Of a stretch of DNA of 64,000 nucleotides, positions 12,139 to 24,800 are shown one piece after another. The notes beneath the pieces were generated by a model. It worked only from the letters and a program-made list of their open reading frames with translations. It ran no database searches and was not told the origin of the DNA. Within the stretch, counting starts at the first letter, position 1, and each line of letters opens with the position of its first letter. Origin of the DNA: Bremia lactucae (Eukaryota; Oomycota; Peronosporomycetes; Peronosporales; Peronosporaceae); the NCBI RefSeq assembly GCF_004359215.1, contig NC_090617.1, positions 868,745-932,744 of the forward strand, read 5' to 3'. The translations under genes were made by a program, and so were the position numbers.

Positions 12139-12915
12139 ATGGAAACATCGCGATGTGTTCCCAGAAGAAGTGCCGGCCGCCTACCAGCAGATAGGGGCTT
12201 CGGGCACGGAATAGACCTTGAACCTGGCACCAAATATTGTGTGACCATGCAATGGCCGTTGCGGAAAGAAAAAGTCGGTTATATCGATGTGTTCTTCGAC
12301 AAGCGAACCAAGGCGAAACATGCGCGTGAGAGCAAATCGCCTCACTGCAGCCCGACCTTTTGTGTGCGTAAAGCCACAGGTGGATGGCGCGTGGTTCATG
12401 CTTATAATAAGCTGAACACGGCGACCATACCGGCGCAAACGCCAATCCCACGGAAAGATGTTTTTGAACTCCATGGGAAAGTCAACTATGTTTTCCGCGT
12501 TCGATTTGAAGGATGGCTACTATCGGGTACTCATGAGAGAGTCCAATATAGCCAAAACAGCAGTAAGCACAGTAAGCACCCCAAGCGGTATGCTTTGGGA
12601 GTGGCTTGTGATGCCCCAAGGTTTGAAAAAGGCACCAGCGACATTCAACCGAGTGGTGGCTCACGTGATGCGTCAGCATTGTGCCTACGCGCCTCATTAC
12701 TTTGACGATGTATTCTTTCATAGTAGGGCCGAGGACGGGCTGAGCGCAATAGAGTCGCACAAGCGTCATTTAGACGCTGTGTTGCAGACTTTAAAGGACG
12801 CCCAATTGTACGTCTACTTGCAAAAGTGCGTCATAGGGGTCCCTGAGATACCTGTGCTGGGTTGCATCGTAGGTACACATGGTGTACGAGCAGCCCAGAC
12901 AAGGTCAAATCAGTA
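12139..12915 (+). pseudogene. Reverse transcriptase, element B
   Basis: Fingers/palm are in one frame (HCSPTFCVRKATGGWRVVHA, 12330-12400) and the palm in another (FSAFDLKDGYYRVLM, MPQGLKKAPATFNR, HYFDDVFFHSR, 12458-12915). YFDD is the catalytic box and FDLKDGYY supplies the first catalytic Asp. One frameshift near 12450-12490 separates the halves. It ends at the thumb (GCIVGTHGV). Confidence 0.85.
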
Positions 12916-14485
12916 AAGGAATGGCCAATTCCACGGCATCGGTGAAGGCGAATAGCTATCGGACCGGCTCCTCCCACCATGCGGATCCCTCAGCATTATC
13001 CTCTCCAAGAGGTCCAAGCGAGCCATCAGGCGTTCATAACCCTGACGACCCTTCGCTCGGACATTAACAAGATCCGAGGTCAGTTGCAAGACTTGACCCT
13101 CGAGATCCGCAATAGGTCGTTCAGCAGCGTTTAACACCTGTCACTGAACGGACGAAGGTAAGGCAGCCGCGAGTAGGTGGTTAAGATCGCCACTCCTATC
13201 GAGCGCCGCCTGCACTGATGGATACAAGTGGGTTTTAACGCTTCCTTGTTGGAAGTTTGCTTGCCCACCGCTCCGTGAGGCAAAGATATGAGATCCTCGT
13301 CCAATGGAAAGGTTACCCGAAGAGTTTTGACGCTTGGGAACCGATCGACACCCTACGTATTGATGTGCCCGGCTTGGTGGCTGCCTATGAAAACGAGCAC
13401 TAGCTGAGGCCTCTTCGCTAGTCTCAAATGGACTAGCAGAATTAACGTTGTGAGAAGAAACACGGGGTACATTACCGTCCATGATTTCTTTCACACGCAA
13501 GCGGGCGAAATTTATTCGCTGCGACCGCTGTTTCATCGCATCGGAATGCGGATAAATTTGGCGCAGGAATTCCGCCTCGAATTGGTCGGGCGTTTCATTT
13601 GAACGCAACACGACTGAGGTCGGGAGAATACGCCCAAACGAATCTCCCTGAGCCCTCTATGATTTAAAGACTCCATAATAATTATGTGCGGCTTGAAGAG
13701 CGCGCTCTAGGAGCGACGCTCTTGGCCCGTTTAAACGAGGCCATTTAGATGGAGGGGGCATCTTTGGAATGCCACCCGTCACATAGCCACGTTCTAAACG
13801 ACTGGCTTGAGACACCGACTGAGCACGTTCACGTGTCGTCGGCGGAGCTTTAGGCTCCGAAACCTCTATGTCAGAACCATTATGGATTATGGTCTGAGCA
13901 TAAGGGGTTGTGGCTAAACACAACGGAGAAGCGGCTGAGCCTTTACGGGCAGCGCTCTCATAGCCTGTCGCTGCGCTATCCTGCGCAGACAACGAGACAG
14001 CATTCAGAAATGTTGCTGTTTCCATGTTGTGAGCCATGAGAGAAGCTTGGATGGGCAATAATGCGCTATCATCCTTCCTCATGAGCTCGTTGCCCGCATA
14101 ACTACTATGAGGTAACGGCAACGGTGTCGACTCATTATAGTCGACAATGAGCGACGGACCAGCATCCTCGCTGTTAAAGTGGGATGGATCATTTAGCGCC
14201 GTTAACGCGACAGGAGCAGTAGCTGTCGGCGTTTCGACTCAGGCATTCAACGCGTCCGGCGAGTTTACGTGGCGCGTCGCTTAGTGTGAGGTTGAGTGGG
14301 CGTCTTCGCAGACGACCCACCAACATTGCTCCTTTTAAATGGCATCTTTGGCGCCGTGTATGGAAATACAGGTCGCTAGAGCGATTGTAGGAACTAGCGG
14401 CGCGTAAAGCTGCTCGCAGTTCCTCGCTCCTCTTTGACGAATTCAAAATGTAAATTCGTTCTTGAAGGAAGGGATGGTTTAACAT
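12910..14485 (-). pseudogene. aORF of element B (antisense to pol, next to 3' LTR)
   Basis: Four successive open stretches on the minus strand (14189-14485, 13657-14121, 13141-13611, 12910-13137) read away from the 3' LTR towards pol, beginning 17 bases inside the LTR boundary. Visible features are a start at 14485 (MLNHPFLQERIYI), a basic segment with GRLRRRPLN, a segment FEAEFLRQIYPHSDAMKQR (about 13565), and a heptad-like C-terminus (ERPIADLEGQVLQL, RLMARLDLLERIML), likely a coiled coil. Frameshifts and stops separate the pieces. 13270-13403 overlaps the plus-strand chromodomain. I do not recognise the family; its place matches the aORFs of elements H, D and E. Confidence 0.6.
13270..13403 (+). 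pseudogene. pol chromodomain, element B
   Basis: The plus strand reads RYEILVQWKGYPKSFDAWEP followed by a short tail and TAG at 13401-13403. This is a clear chromodomain (YLVKWKGY..WEP pattern), the histone-binding module at the C-terminus of chromoviral integrase, used to target heterochromatin. It is embedded within the 156-codon minus-strand frame 13141-13611. Confidence 0.85.
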
Positions 14486-14501
14486 GCTAAAGTTAACCTT
14501 A

Positions 14502-14991
14502 TGTTACACTGTCCACGTTGAGTACACTTAGTGTACTTAAGGGAATGGTCAATTACTTAATCAAAGTAAATAGACTTAGCACTCGGGTGTGGTTCACACT
14601 TGTGACCAACCCTTGTGTATGTGATGCACATAGGTGCATTCACATTAGGAGGGATGACGCGAGGTATCTAGAAAGAGACGCTCGCAATACATATTAAGTG
14701 TTATCTATAATGATGACATTTTGATTGCTAAAAATAGATATTTATATTTAATGCGATTAAATATAAATCAGCCTGAAAACTACTTTCTACTTAGTAAGTG
14801 CGCACGAGGAGCCGGATAACCGCTCCCGTGACGACACTTAATTATGGTGCTTAGTGCGTTGGGTGAGGTCGCTAACGCGCCCACCACAACTACCTCACTG
14901 CACGCAAGAGAAGCTGGGTAAACCGCTTCCTCGCTGTGCTAGGGTGTGTGTCGAAGTAAAGCGTGACCGCATTACGACGTGCTCGCCTACA
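14502..14991 (+). repeat. 3' LTR of element B (third LTR type)
   Basis: Runs from TGTTACACTGTCC to GCCTACA. The right part (14860-14991) matches, reversed, the LTR piece at 56411-56540, including ACCGCATTACGACGTGC. The plus-strand orientation agrees with gag-pol of element B. Confidence 0.7.
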
Positions 14992-15230
14992 GTTCTTCTG
15001 TTTCTATCTATTTAATACTTACTTAATTAAACACAAATAAAAAACATGTAATAAAGTCATATCTGTCTCTCTGGGTGCGTCCAGTGTTGACTGGACCGCC
15101 TATATCTACCAATGGATAAGCTTTCCGAATATTGTTATGTAAAGTAATATTCTCCAAATATGATCTACCTTTTAGTTAATACTAATTAACAACTATAAGT
15201 GTTAACTTCATGTAACGACACACTACCGTT
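14992..15230 (-). repeat. LTR fragment of the D/E type
   Basis: Matches the LTRs at 52861-53310 and 59239-59571 (shared ACATGTAATAAAGTC, TGACTGGACCGC, ATGGATAAGCTTT). It ends with a decayed TGTAACGACACACT...GTTCTACA at about 15210-15230. It borders the gene island directly. Confidence 0.65.
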
Positions 15231-15480
15231 CTACACTGCAGAATAAAGGCCAATTTCGCTTCCAGCATCATCATCGAGAGTTATAATCTTTCTACTAAAT
15301 ACACCGTTTTGACAGTTACTCTCACTGTAGCCTGGTAAAACGGAGCTTTGTCTAAATTCAGGTTGAAAGATTCCTATTCCTCTGTCTCAAAATATTATCC
15401 CATAAAGGACTCTGTGCCTTAAAGCAGACATCGTATCTTTCAAACACAAGTTGGATTTATTTCTAATTTTGTCGCCAGTC

Positions 15481-18049
15481 ATGGCCGTTAATGAGAACTC
15501 TCCGCTCTTGCACGACCGCTCTGACCAGCAGAGGACGCGCCCACCGCTACGCCGTGCGCTCTACGTTATCGTGCCGTTAGCGCTAGTGGCCATTGCGACG
15601 ATTTTCCTTCTTGTTGATAGCAACAAATCTTCCATTCTCTCTAAGCGTGCACCGGCCGCCAACAAGCCAAGCGACGCCACAGATGCCGAGCTGCTAACCA
15701 TGCGACCGCCATTTGAGGAAAAAACTCACCCCGTGTTGCCAAAGCTCTCAAATCGAAATGACTTTGGCCGCGCGTTGCCCACTAACGCGTTCTGGTCAAA
15801 TTTGATGGCGGCTGACGGTCATGGCCTTAATGCGGGGGCTGGGGAAATCACACTTAGTCCCTACACTGTCCGAAGTCTGCCCAAACGACTCGAGATCTCT
15901 TACGGAGATTCTCGTCGCGTCGCAACAAAGGACGCGGTGACCGAGTACTTTAATGTGGACGCCAGTTTTTTGGCTTACAGTCATAAGGTGCTCACTAGCA
16001 GCAATAGCACTCTATTGGGTTACGGCAACAGCACGTCGAGGAACATCGTCGACTTTGATGTCCTCTCTGTATCACTTCAGTATAACTACGGCAAAAGTAA
16101 CCAGTGGATGCTGGTTCCGATGGTACGAGGCTCGCCTTACATTACGGTCGAGTACCAGAACGTACTCCCGGTCTTAGAATTGAATGCTACAGTCTTGACA
16201 ATCAATGGTGAGCACGTGGAGGAGAGCGATCCAATGATGTCTCGGACGAAGCTTCAGACGTGGACGAACAAGCGTTTTGAGCTCGAGATCGAAGTCTATG
16301 GCGCAGGCGAAAGCGCTTCGAATACTGGCAAGTCTTTACAGAAATGGATTCTCTACTTTGAAACAGCCCGTACGCTACAATTGCAAGTTGTGAACGAAAA
16401 GGACTACCGCCCATACAATTCGCAAGGGGAACTCAGGACCCCTACGACTATTCGTCTTGTCGACACGGACTTTTACACCGGAGCTGCTCGTTTGGCGATC
16501 GTGCCCCAACAAATGGCACAAGAAGCTCTTGATACAGCAGCAGGGATTTACCCAGTAAGCTCATCACTCACGACCAATATTACAACCAATACAGCGTCGT
16601 ACTCGTTTTGCTGGCAAACCAAGCGGTTTTCGGATCGTGGCGAATTCAAGCAGAAGTCATCGTCGACTTTAGAGCTCTTGATGCTTGCGAATGTCCACCA
16701 TATTGCAACGTTGAAGAAAGAAAGCAATCTACGGGTGCTTGGCAAGTTTGGACACCGTACCTTAAAGTCATATATGACGGCAGTGCTTGGAGATTGCTGG
16801 GAGATGGAGGAATCGCTGCCAACAACGTCATTTACCGAAGAAATGGTGGCGATTCAGCCACAATACCGAGACGCGATTAAACTTGCGCTTGCAAATGATT
16901 CGCTTTACAAGCCTGAGGCGAATGATCCGTACTATTTTGGTAAAGAGATCAGTCGTCAAGCCCGATTGGTTCTAATCGCCGATGAGCTCCAGGAAATCAA
17001 GCTTCGGGACGACATGTTGGACTCACTCGTGGAGTGGGTAACTCCGTGGATGCTGGGCCAAAACAGTGACTACTTTGTGTACGATCGCAGCTGGGGCGGG
17101 TTGTGCTCACAGAACGGACTGAAAGGTGTGTTTTACATGACGGACTTTGGCAACGGCTGGTACAACGATCACGTACGTTGTGCTATTGCTTTTCTCTTGC
17201 ATTCCTTTGTACTTATGTGATACGATTGCAGCACTTTCATTACGGTTATATGCTGTATGCCGTCGCTGTTATTGGGAACTTCCGCCCGGAATTTGTCACA
17301 AAGCACAAAACTGTTGTCATGTCGATTGTTCGGGATATAGCGAGTTTAGACGAGAAAGAGTACGTTCGTTCTGCTCTTTAAAATCGCTTCGTGCTTGCTT
17401 TCTCGTTTTAATTATGCAATTCCTTTTTGCATGCAGTACGTACTTCCCGTTTACTCGGCATTTCTCGTGGTTCGACAGTCATTCATTCGCCAGCGGTATC
17501 TACACGCTTGATGGTGGCAAGTCTCAAGAGAGTGTGAGTGAAGCAATTAATGCCTACTATGGCGTGTACCTCGTTGGCAAGGCATTCAATGTTCCGCAAG
17601 TTGAACACATGGGACATCTCTTGCTTGCTCTCGAGATTCGTGGTGCTCAGACGTATTGGCAAATGCCGTCAACTTCAAGAATTTACGAACCGATTTATAC
17701 TGCCAACAAAATGACCGGCCAAGTAGCGGCGACCAAGGTCTCGTATACGACGTGGTTTGGTCCGCAAGCGGAACACATGCACTTGATCAATATGATCCCA
17801 TTCACGCCTATAACGAGCGCATTTCTACACCCTGCCTACGTCCAGGAAGAGTATCCAGTTCTTCAACAGCAAGCATTCGACCGTATTCAAGACCCAATGA
17901 ATGACCGCTGGAAAGGCTACGCGTATCTGGACTTAGCCATCATTGACCCTGCAACTGCGTGGAAAAAAGTCCAGAGCATGACATTCTTTGACGACGGGAG
18001 CTCGCGCACAAACTCTTTGTTCTGGATCGCCACGCGTCCAATCTCATAA
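15481..18049 (+). CDS. Membrane-anchored endo-beta-1,3-glucanase, GH81 family
   Basis: Hydrolyses internal beta-1,3-glucan bonds, the main polymer of oomycete walls, so likely wall remodelling. Three exons: 15481-17172, 17232-17359 and 17437-18049, with GT-AG introns of 59 and 77 bp, giving 810 residues. The ATG at 15481 is preferred (ATGG context). Residues about 28-46 form one membrane helix after a basic stretch, a type II anchor placing the enzyme outside. The GH81 domain spans from about residue 80 to the end (LPTNAFWSNL, SWGGLCSQNGLKG). Splicing across intron 1 gives GNGWYNDHHFHYGY, holding the acid-catalyst Asp region; exon 3 gives SWASG-like HSFASG and SQESVSEAINAYYG with the conserved glutamates. 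Intron 2 rejoins the frame as DEKDTYFPF. The neighbouring Nudix gene converges on it, 43 bp away. Confidence 0.93.
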
Positions 18050-18092
18050 CAAGACAATCCTTCTTTTTCTCTTAAGCCATCTTCATATTTTT

Positions 18093-18599
18093 TCAATCGG
18101 AAGTCACCTTTAATTCATAATGTAGCAGTGTGTCTTCATCCGCAGCAAAGAAAAAGTGACCCTGAATGCTTTTACCGTCTAATAGCTGTGGCAACCAGAT
18201 GCGGTCATCCGCCCACATGTGATCGTACGGGATCTCGGTGGCATTGTACCATTGCGGCTTCATTTCCTCGCTCTCTGAAGGTTCACCCACGAATTTGTGC
18301 GTCAGAAACACATGCACTTCCATCGTCTCCTTGGTGCTTTCAAATGAAAAGAGCAGAACGCCACAATGCTGCAAATCCTCGGACCTCACGACCACGTGCG
18401 CCTCCTCCTCGACTTCTCTCGCCGCTGCAGCTGCAATACTAGCGTCCACAGCCTCTACTTTGCCACCAAATCCGTTCCACTTACCTTTTCCGAATCCACG
18501 CTTCTTCAAACCAAGAAGCAATTGCATGGACGTCGCATTCTCGCGTACAAGAAACGCCAGCGTCAGCAATTGGCGCGGCAACATGATAATGACAATCAT
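18093..18599 (-). CDS. MTH1-like Nudix hydrolase (8-oxo-dGTP diphosphatase family)
   Basis: 168 residues, intronless. Predicted to clear oxidised purine nucleoside triphosphates so that they are not built into DNA. It resembles MTH1/NUDT1 over its length: KKRGFGKGKWNGFGGKVE ahead of the Nudix helix AAREVEEEA, then MEVHVFLTHKF and the SEEMKPQWYNATEIPYDHMW region that forms the purine pocket in MTH1. The Nudix box is slightly off consensus: Asp sits where GX5E expects Glu and there is one extra alanine before REVEEE. ATG at 18599; a second Met (MLPRQLL) five codons later is an alternative start. It diverges from the VPS13-like gene, sharing 242 bp, and converges on the GH81 gene. Confidence 0.92.
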   Translation of the reverse strand: MIVIIMLPRQLLTLAFLVRENATSMQLLLGLKKRGFGKGKWNGFGGKVEAVDASIAAAAAREVEEEAHVVVRSEDLQHCGVLLFSFESTKETMEVHVFLTHKFVGEPSESEEMKPQWYNATEIPYDHMWADDRIWLPQLLDGKSIQGHFFFAADEDTLLHYELKVTSD

Positions 18600-18841
18600 T
18601 CAGGATCATCTTTCGATCCAAGAACATTGCTTAATCAATCATTGATATACGAAATCAGTAGCAAGATCACGTTCTTAAACCAAGGCTATACAAAATCCAA
18701 GTATACTCTAACAGGCGTATCCTGGTCGCTTCATTCTGAAAAAGAAATCAGCAAGTGCGCATTCAAGAGTGTCGGTCAGTCCGCCTTAGGACGTTCTTGT
18801 CGGTCAAACTGCTGCTGTCTATCGTGAATCGCTCGCCCAGC
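18600..18841. promoter_or_regulatory. Shared divergent promoter region
   Basis: The 242 bp between the Nudix start (minus) and the VPS13-like ATG (plus) must hold both promoters. GCTTCATTCTGA at about 18729 weakly resembles the oomycete initiator GCTCATTYYNCA. No other element is recognised. Confidence 0.35.
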
Positions 18842-21800
18842 ATGCTTGGAGTACTCGCAGTCACGTTACTGAGCGTTTGCGTGTCACTTTCGCTCTGTGT
18901 CGTGCCAGTGTTGGCGCGCTACACTGTCTTTCCAATCTTATCGAGTCTTGTGCACAAGTTCGCGGCCACGTATCTGACAAATAGCATTCAAGTGGAGTAT
19001 ACCTTTGGGTCTTTTACAGCGCGCGGCCGGCGTGGCGACGATGCTGCCTCGGAGCTGCTGCGCGGTGTTACGATCTCGCTGTTCTTTGTTCAGTTACAAA
19101 GTGATTTTCTCAAAACGCTGGCCTTTGCCAAGCAGGGTCTGGCACCTGTAGAGCTGAAAAGTGTCGCCATTAGAAAAATTGTGATTCATTTGGCCACGAG
19201 CTGGAAAGTGGTTATCAAGGTGGAAGGCGTTGCGCTGGATGGTCACATCGTGGATCCTAACGTGGAAGGAGTCTTTCAAGTGGAGGACGCTGCTGCAATG
19301 AAACTAGTTGAAGCGGCTAACTGGTTTAATTTACTGGTAACAGAGCGCACCATGTCAGAGCTAAGGCAGAAGCAAGAACTCGCCAATAGCGCATCAAAAA
19401 CCTTTTCATTTAAGGACCGAGTAATTCAGCAGATTGCAGCTCAGGTGGATGTTCATTTCAGCAATGTGCGAATTGCCATTACAGGTTTGACTCCCGGAAA
19501 CGCTGCCATTGATGGATGCGATGACGAACTTGACGATAAAGGCAATGAGGATGCTGAGGTGGCTACCACAAGCTCGCTTCCTGCGATACTGAATCCCACG
19601 TGTGTTAGCTTGTACATAAAGTCGTACGAATTGCTTTCGAATGTATTACATGCTAATGTTCAAGAAGCTTTACAACTAATCATGACATCGGAGGAGATCG
19701 TCGTTGAGCACGCAATGAGTCTTAAAGGCATGTACGTCTGTGCTGGTACTGCTGTTGAATCAGACGATGATTATGTAGCTGTTAAGTCAAATGAAGACGT
19801 GTTAAAGGATGATGGCGGGATCAATCCCGGTGAGACGCCTCTGCTGTCTATTCGCAGACTTGATGTAAATGTGAAGGTTCCGCCAATGCCCAGACTGCTT
19901 AATATCGTTGAATGTATTGCTCCGATTCCATTGGATTATCGCCTGGCACACTTGGAAGTTGTGTCGTCCTCGATCAATAATGCTTCGATCACGCGAGAGC
20001 AGATAATAGGGGTACTCCGTGACCTCTTTGTACCTTTCTCGGACCATCAGATTCTTGTGAAGTCCATGCGCATGATTGAACACGATGAGGCTGTTCTTAA
20101 ACCAATTTCATCGGACGATGAAGCTTTTTACGTGGTTAATTATGAGAAGGTGAACAGCAACAAATCATTATCAGCACAGGAAAAGAAAGACAAAAATGAA
20201 AAGTTGCAAAAGCTAGAAGCTTCAATGACGCTGAATAAGATTTTAGAGCTGCGCAGTCAAGTGACAGGATTGAGCAAATTCTATCGTCGCAATCAAGCCG
20301 AGTTGTCTTTTGCTGATTACGCTGCAATTGTGAGAGAAAATGCTGCCAAGCCAAGCAATGTTATCTTTAGAGCAATCCAGGTAGCACTGCGCTTGGAAAA
20401 TATAAGCATTTGCTTTGCAGAACGCAATATACAGGTTGGTGAGTTGGTGCTAAACAGCTTTGATGTCAATATGCGCATGTTTACAATTGCAGCAGGTGAT
20501 GAAAAGCTGCAACTTGATGTGGATGTTGGATTGGGCCAGGCCACTTTTGTTGTAAACATTGGAGCCACAGTGCTTAATCCATTATCTCCTACAGCTAAGC
20601 TCTTATTTACTGACTTCAGCAAGGTGGCCGCTGAGTCGGATGTAATTACGTTGCCACAGATGATAAGTGCGCAAGTCAGTCAATTTGAAAGTGGAAAGCA
20701 GGATGTTCGTGCTTCTTTGAACAACGTTAACTTAGTGCTTTCAGCACCTGCGTTAGAGTACTTCCTGCTGTACGTAGATCGTCTGAGCACAAAAACGACT
20801 CAAGTCTTATCGAACATTCGCCCGGAAACGACACCAATTGCTTATACAGAGTCGTCGCCTACCCCGGTCCAAGTTGCTATAAGTGAAATGGATATGGTGG
20901 CCAAGGAGATGTCGATGTCGCCCTTTAGCCTGCTTGGCAATATGCTGCTAAGTCTTGATTTGAAGATGAATGATTGTCGCGTTCTTTTACTACCCACTCG
21001 TGCCTTCTCAAAACAGTTGTTTACGGATTTTAATGTTGAAACTTGGCAAAGCGAATCTGTGGTGGACTGCCGCGTTGATATACCAGTGACATTGCATATT
21101 CACCTTGAGAGCTCAAAAGTTAAGGAATTGTTAGAGCTTAACATCCACAGCTTTAGCATTGGAGCGCAATATCTCGAAGGGGCACAAAAGTTGGAGACAA
21201 TTTTAGCTCCGACAAGCATTATATTTCAATGTGTGCTCGAACAAGACACCAACAATTCGTCAATTTGCCACCAAAGTGTGATGATTCACATGCCAGATGT
21301 CTTAGTAGCTGGTTCGGATTTAAGCTTATCATTGCTAGCATCTTGTGGGGAAGCGCTCGGTAACGTGCAATTTACAACGCACGACCAGGCTCTACTTCGA
21401 CTCGAAAGTCGTCTCAAGCAAGACGAGATTCGTCGTCAGGCTGAAGTTGATGCAGTTCTCGACCGCTTGCATCGACTTTTTAACGAGATTGATGAGAATA
21501 AAAACGGAAGCGTCGAGTTGGCTGAGCTGCTGCTTCTCTTGCGCCGCGTAAAAGTTGGTGACACGCTACTAGAGAGCGAATTAGAGTACTTTGTTCGTGA
21601 GCTTTTCAAAGAAATTGATCGGGATGGTAACGGGTATCTAGAATTCCAGGAGCTGCGAGTATTCTTGCGCGATGACCTGCTATTAGACGAGGGGGCAACA
21701 GCTGCGGTATCAACAGCACGAAACGGTAGCAATTCACTCAGTGGTTTTCTGAATCTGCGCGGTAACGAATACCATTCATTTGAAGTGATCAGCAACATGT

Positions 21801-24800
21801 GTGAAACAAAAATCACATCGTCTGAGCATCTCGCGGAGTGGATCAAGCGTCCCGTGTTTCAAAATCGCTTTTGGGAGTTGTTTGAAAGCGAAACTCGTGT
21901 TACAATCCGAACGCTGGGTGATCAAAATCCTTTGGATATGCAGAAAAAGTTAGTCCGATTGTTAAAGAACTATGATGCAGCAAATCTTATATGGGATGCG
22001 CTAATTTTGCCCGCAATGGAAAGTAATTGCTTAGATCTTGTTGCTTTTAAATGGCTGTTGCAGCCTTTTACGCGTTGTGGTGGCATCAGTGAGTATCAAA
22101 GCGTTGCGAAGGTAATTGCAAAGAAGAAACGTAACGGCATTTTTAGTGCAGCATATGAAGAATCCGCGCATCTTGTGAGCAAACTTACTGAGAATGTAAA
22201 CTCGGTGAAAAAGCAACTTGTCTTTACGACGGATGTCAAAATGGGAAATGTAAAATTCGTTCTTACGGACTCAAGTCTACCTGCTCGCTTTTGTCGCGGT
22301 AACTTTGTTGTGCTGGACGTAAAGATATCAATGGAATTAAGTAGCAAGGAGATCGACGAGATCGGACCGATTGATTGGATTAGTTTGGCTACCTCTGGCA
22401 ATTCTGAGTGGACAATCTTGTTCGGTTTCAAAATGGCTTCATCTTGTTACAGTGATATTGCAAATGACATGGAAAACATTATTGAACCATGGGAGTTTGT
22501 CGCGGGTATCTCGTCTGACGCTGAAGCGAATGGCTTTTCGGTATTAGTGGAAGCTGCCAAGCGTTTTCAAATCAACGTGACGCCCAGTGTGTTGAAAACG
22601 TATCGTGCATTGATGGACGCCCTCGATGGCGAAGCCCACGATAATGCCCTATTAAAACGTCGAGACGGCCTCCAGAGCACTGCTGTCGCGAAGAAGCATA
22701 AAGATGTTAATTGCCTCGTGGAAAACATGACTGGATGCAGTGTCACCTTGAAACTTAGCGGTAGTGACGATGCTATTGAAATTGAAGCATACAGTCGTGC
22801 TGAAACGAAAAATGGCGTGCTAATAGATCGTAAAGCCACGCTTGAATTTCTTTCTATTGGTGAATGGGGTACTAGCACATCTGCAGTAGAGCTGCCATCT
22901 TTTGGTGACGTCAGCGTCAGTGTGAGCACTGCAGATACAAATTCCCCTTCAACACTATTCGTTACTGTTTCTTCACGTCTGGAAAATCCGCAGCGACAGG
23001 TGATTGTGCTGAGGTCCAGTACGTACTTTTGCAACCACAGTTCTGAGTGCTACGAAGTGAAATACTTGAGTCTGGCGTGCGAGGACAGAAAGTCTATCGA
23101 ATCCCCTGTTATCAACGTGCGACCGAATGAGCGCATTTCATTACCGCTCTCACTTCTCATGGGTATCACAGAGTTTTATGCTCGCCCTACTAATCATGAA
23201 CATTGGATTGTGAAGACTTCGCTTAACAATGACGTGTTGACATCAACTGAGGCAATCAAGAATCTTGAGGCTCATGAAGCTGAACGTGAGACAAAGAAGA
23301 AGTATCGTCGTGGTGGCACCATCGTTTATGGCGAAACTGCTGAAACATGCTCGAATATTATCACGGCTTTGACTCCAAACATAATTGTTCGTCGTTGGCA
23401 CCTACTTTCTTACTTTGAATGGGAATTAGCGCTTTTGCCTCCGTTTGTCGTGCGCAATTCGCTTCCGTACGAGATAGAATTTCGCTTTATTGAATACAAG
23501 ACTAGTTCATCGAGGGATATGAAAGCTGAATATGCTAAAGTTGAAGCGCTTTTACGTCGTGAGAATACTCTCGACCCTGCTGACCGAGTGTTGAGCGGCG
23601 TTATAAAATCGGGATACGATGCTGAGGTGTCTGGAGTTTCAGGGATATATCCTGGATATTTGTCGGTTCGTCTTGTAGTCAAGAAGAAGACTTCTTCTAC
23701 AGATAGGCTTCTTCGGTCTTCGTGGTCGATGCCGCTGCTGATGATGATTCACAAAGGAGTCGAGCAGTTTACCACTTCTCGAGAGAGTATAGAAGCCGAC
23801 CCTGGTCTCAAGTTCAATATAGATCGGATAACGCTTCCTGGATACCCCCGGCTAGTGCGTTTCTCAAGCCCTTACTGGATTGTCGATAATACGTCTCTTG
23901 AATTTACGTTTGCGTCCACCGAACCTGGTGCAAAGCGAAATTCCTTCAAGGCCATGGAGCTATGTGCACCATTTAGCTATCCAATCATGACGTCGATACA
24001 ACATGATCGGCTAAGCATGAAGCCACTTGCAAACCTCAATCGTCGCCCAGAGGCGTGGGAAGCCCTAGGAAGTATGCCAGATGCGGCTTACAAGGTTTCT
24101 GCTGTATCCGAACATGCTATTAAGAATGCAGAATGGTCGGAACCGATTAACACAACGGCAATTAATACGATGGGTGAAATCGTTTGCGGCCCAAGCGTTT
24201 TCAGCGTTCAGATGAAGGGCTTGTACGGAATATTCGAGCCTGGTGTGTCACTCACGTTAAGCCCCCGGTACTTTGTGCAAAATCGATTGAGTCAAAAGCT
24301 TTACATCCAAACCTTTGCCTCGCAAGATAGTGACCCACGTAAGGTCCACGACATGTTTCACAAACGAAGCGTCGAAGATGTGAAGCATTTGCATCTTGCA
24401 TTAGAGGATGGACAGACGACACCGCTGTATCATTTTGGCTCGTTAAAACAAGGACAGTCTGCTCAGCATAGCCAGCGGTACGTGTCGTTTTCATTTACGG
24501 ATGGATGGGGCACCGACGCTGACAAACAAAATTGGTCATTTGCAATTCCGATCAATACGGCTGGAGATCTCTACTTACAAGTCTACTCCTCAGTGCGCCA
24601 GCGACATATAATTTGCCAAGCTAGTGTACAAGTTGTTGATATGTATGTGTACGTCATTTTGACGGATGTTTCGTGCGCTCCCCCGTATCGAATCGAGAAC
24701 TTTACGCCATTTCTAGTTGAATACGCTCAATTGGGGGAGTCATCAATCTTTAGCGGCGGACAAAAAAAAGAAACGGCCACTATCAAATCGGGCGCGTGGC

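Larger units (their letters stand above)
10262..14991 (+). mobile_element. Ty3/Gypsy chromovirus, element B (5'-truncated)
   Basis: Plus-strand element with gag (no N-terminus), protease, RT, then a chromodomain piece, a long antisense reading-frame region and a 3' LTR (14502-14991). RNase H and integrase are absent: RT stops at about 12915 and antisense-frame sequence follows at once. There is no 5' LTR; the left edge abuts a gag fragment of another family. Confidence 0.75.

Noticed and set aside
15451..15480. Ten extra codons at the start of the GH81 frame
   Set aside because: They begin at a TTG; the first ATG is at 15481 and begins a good cytosolic tail plus membrane helix.
17147..18049. 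A single 300-codon frame as a separate gene after GH81
   Set aside because: Its first part is intron and out-of-frame exon 2; splicing at 17173-17231 and 17360-17436 gives one continuous GH81 protein.
18128..18827. Plus-strand frames of 104-153 codons opposite the Nudix gene
   Set aside because: Shadows of the Nudix CDS; no domain and no conserved pattern.
18755..18841. Extended start of the VPS13-like frame
   Set aside because: It begins at a GTG with no ATG; the ATG at 18842 is the first eukaryotic start in frame.
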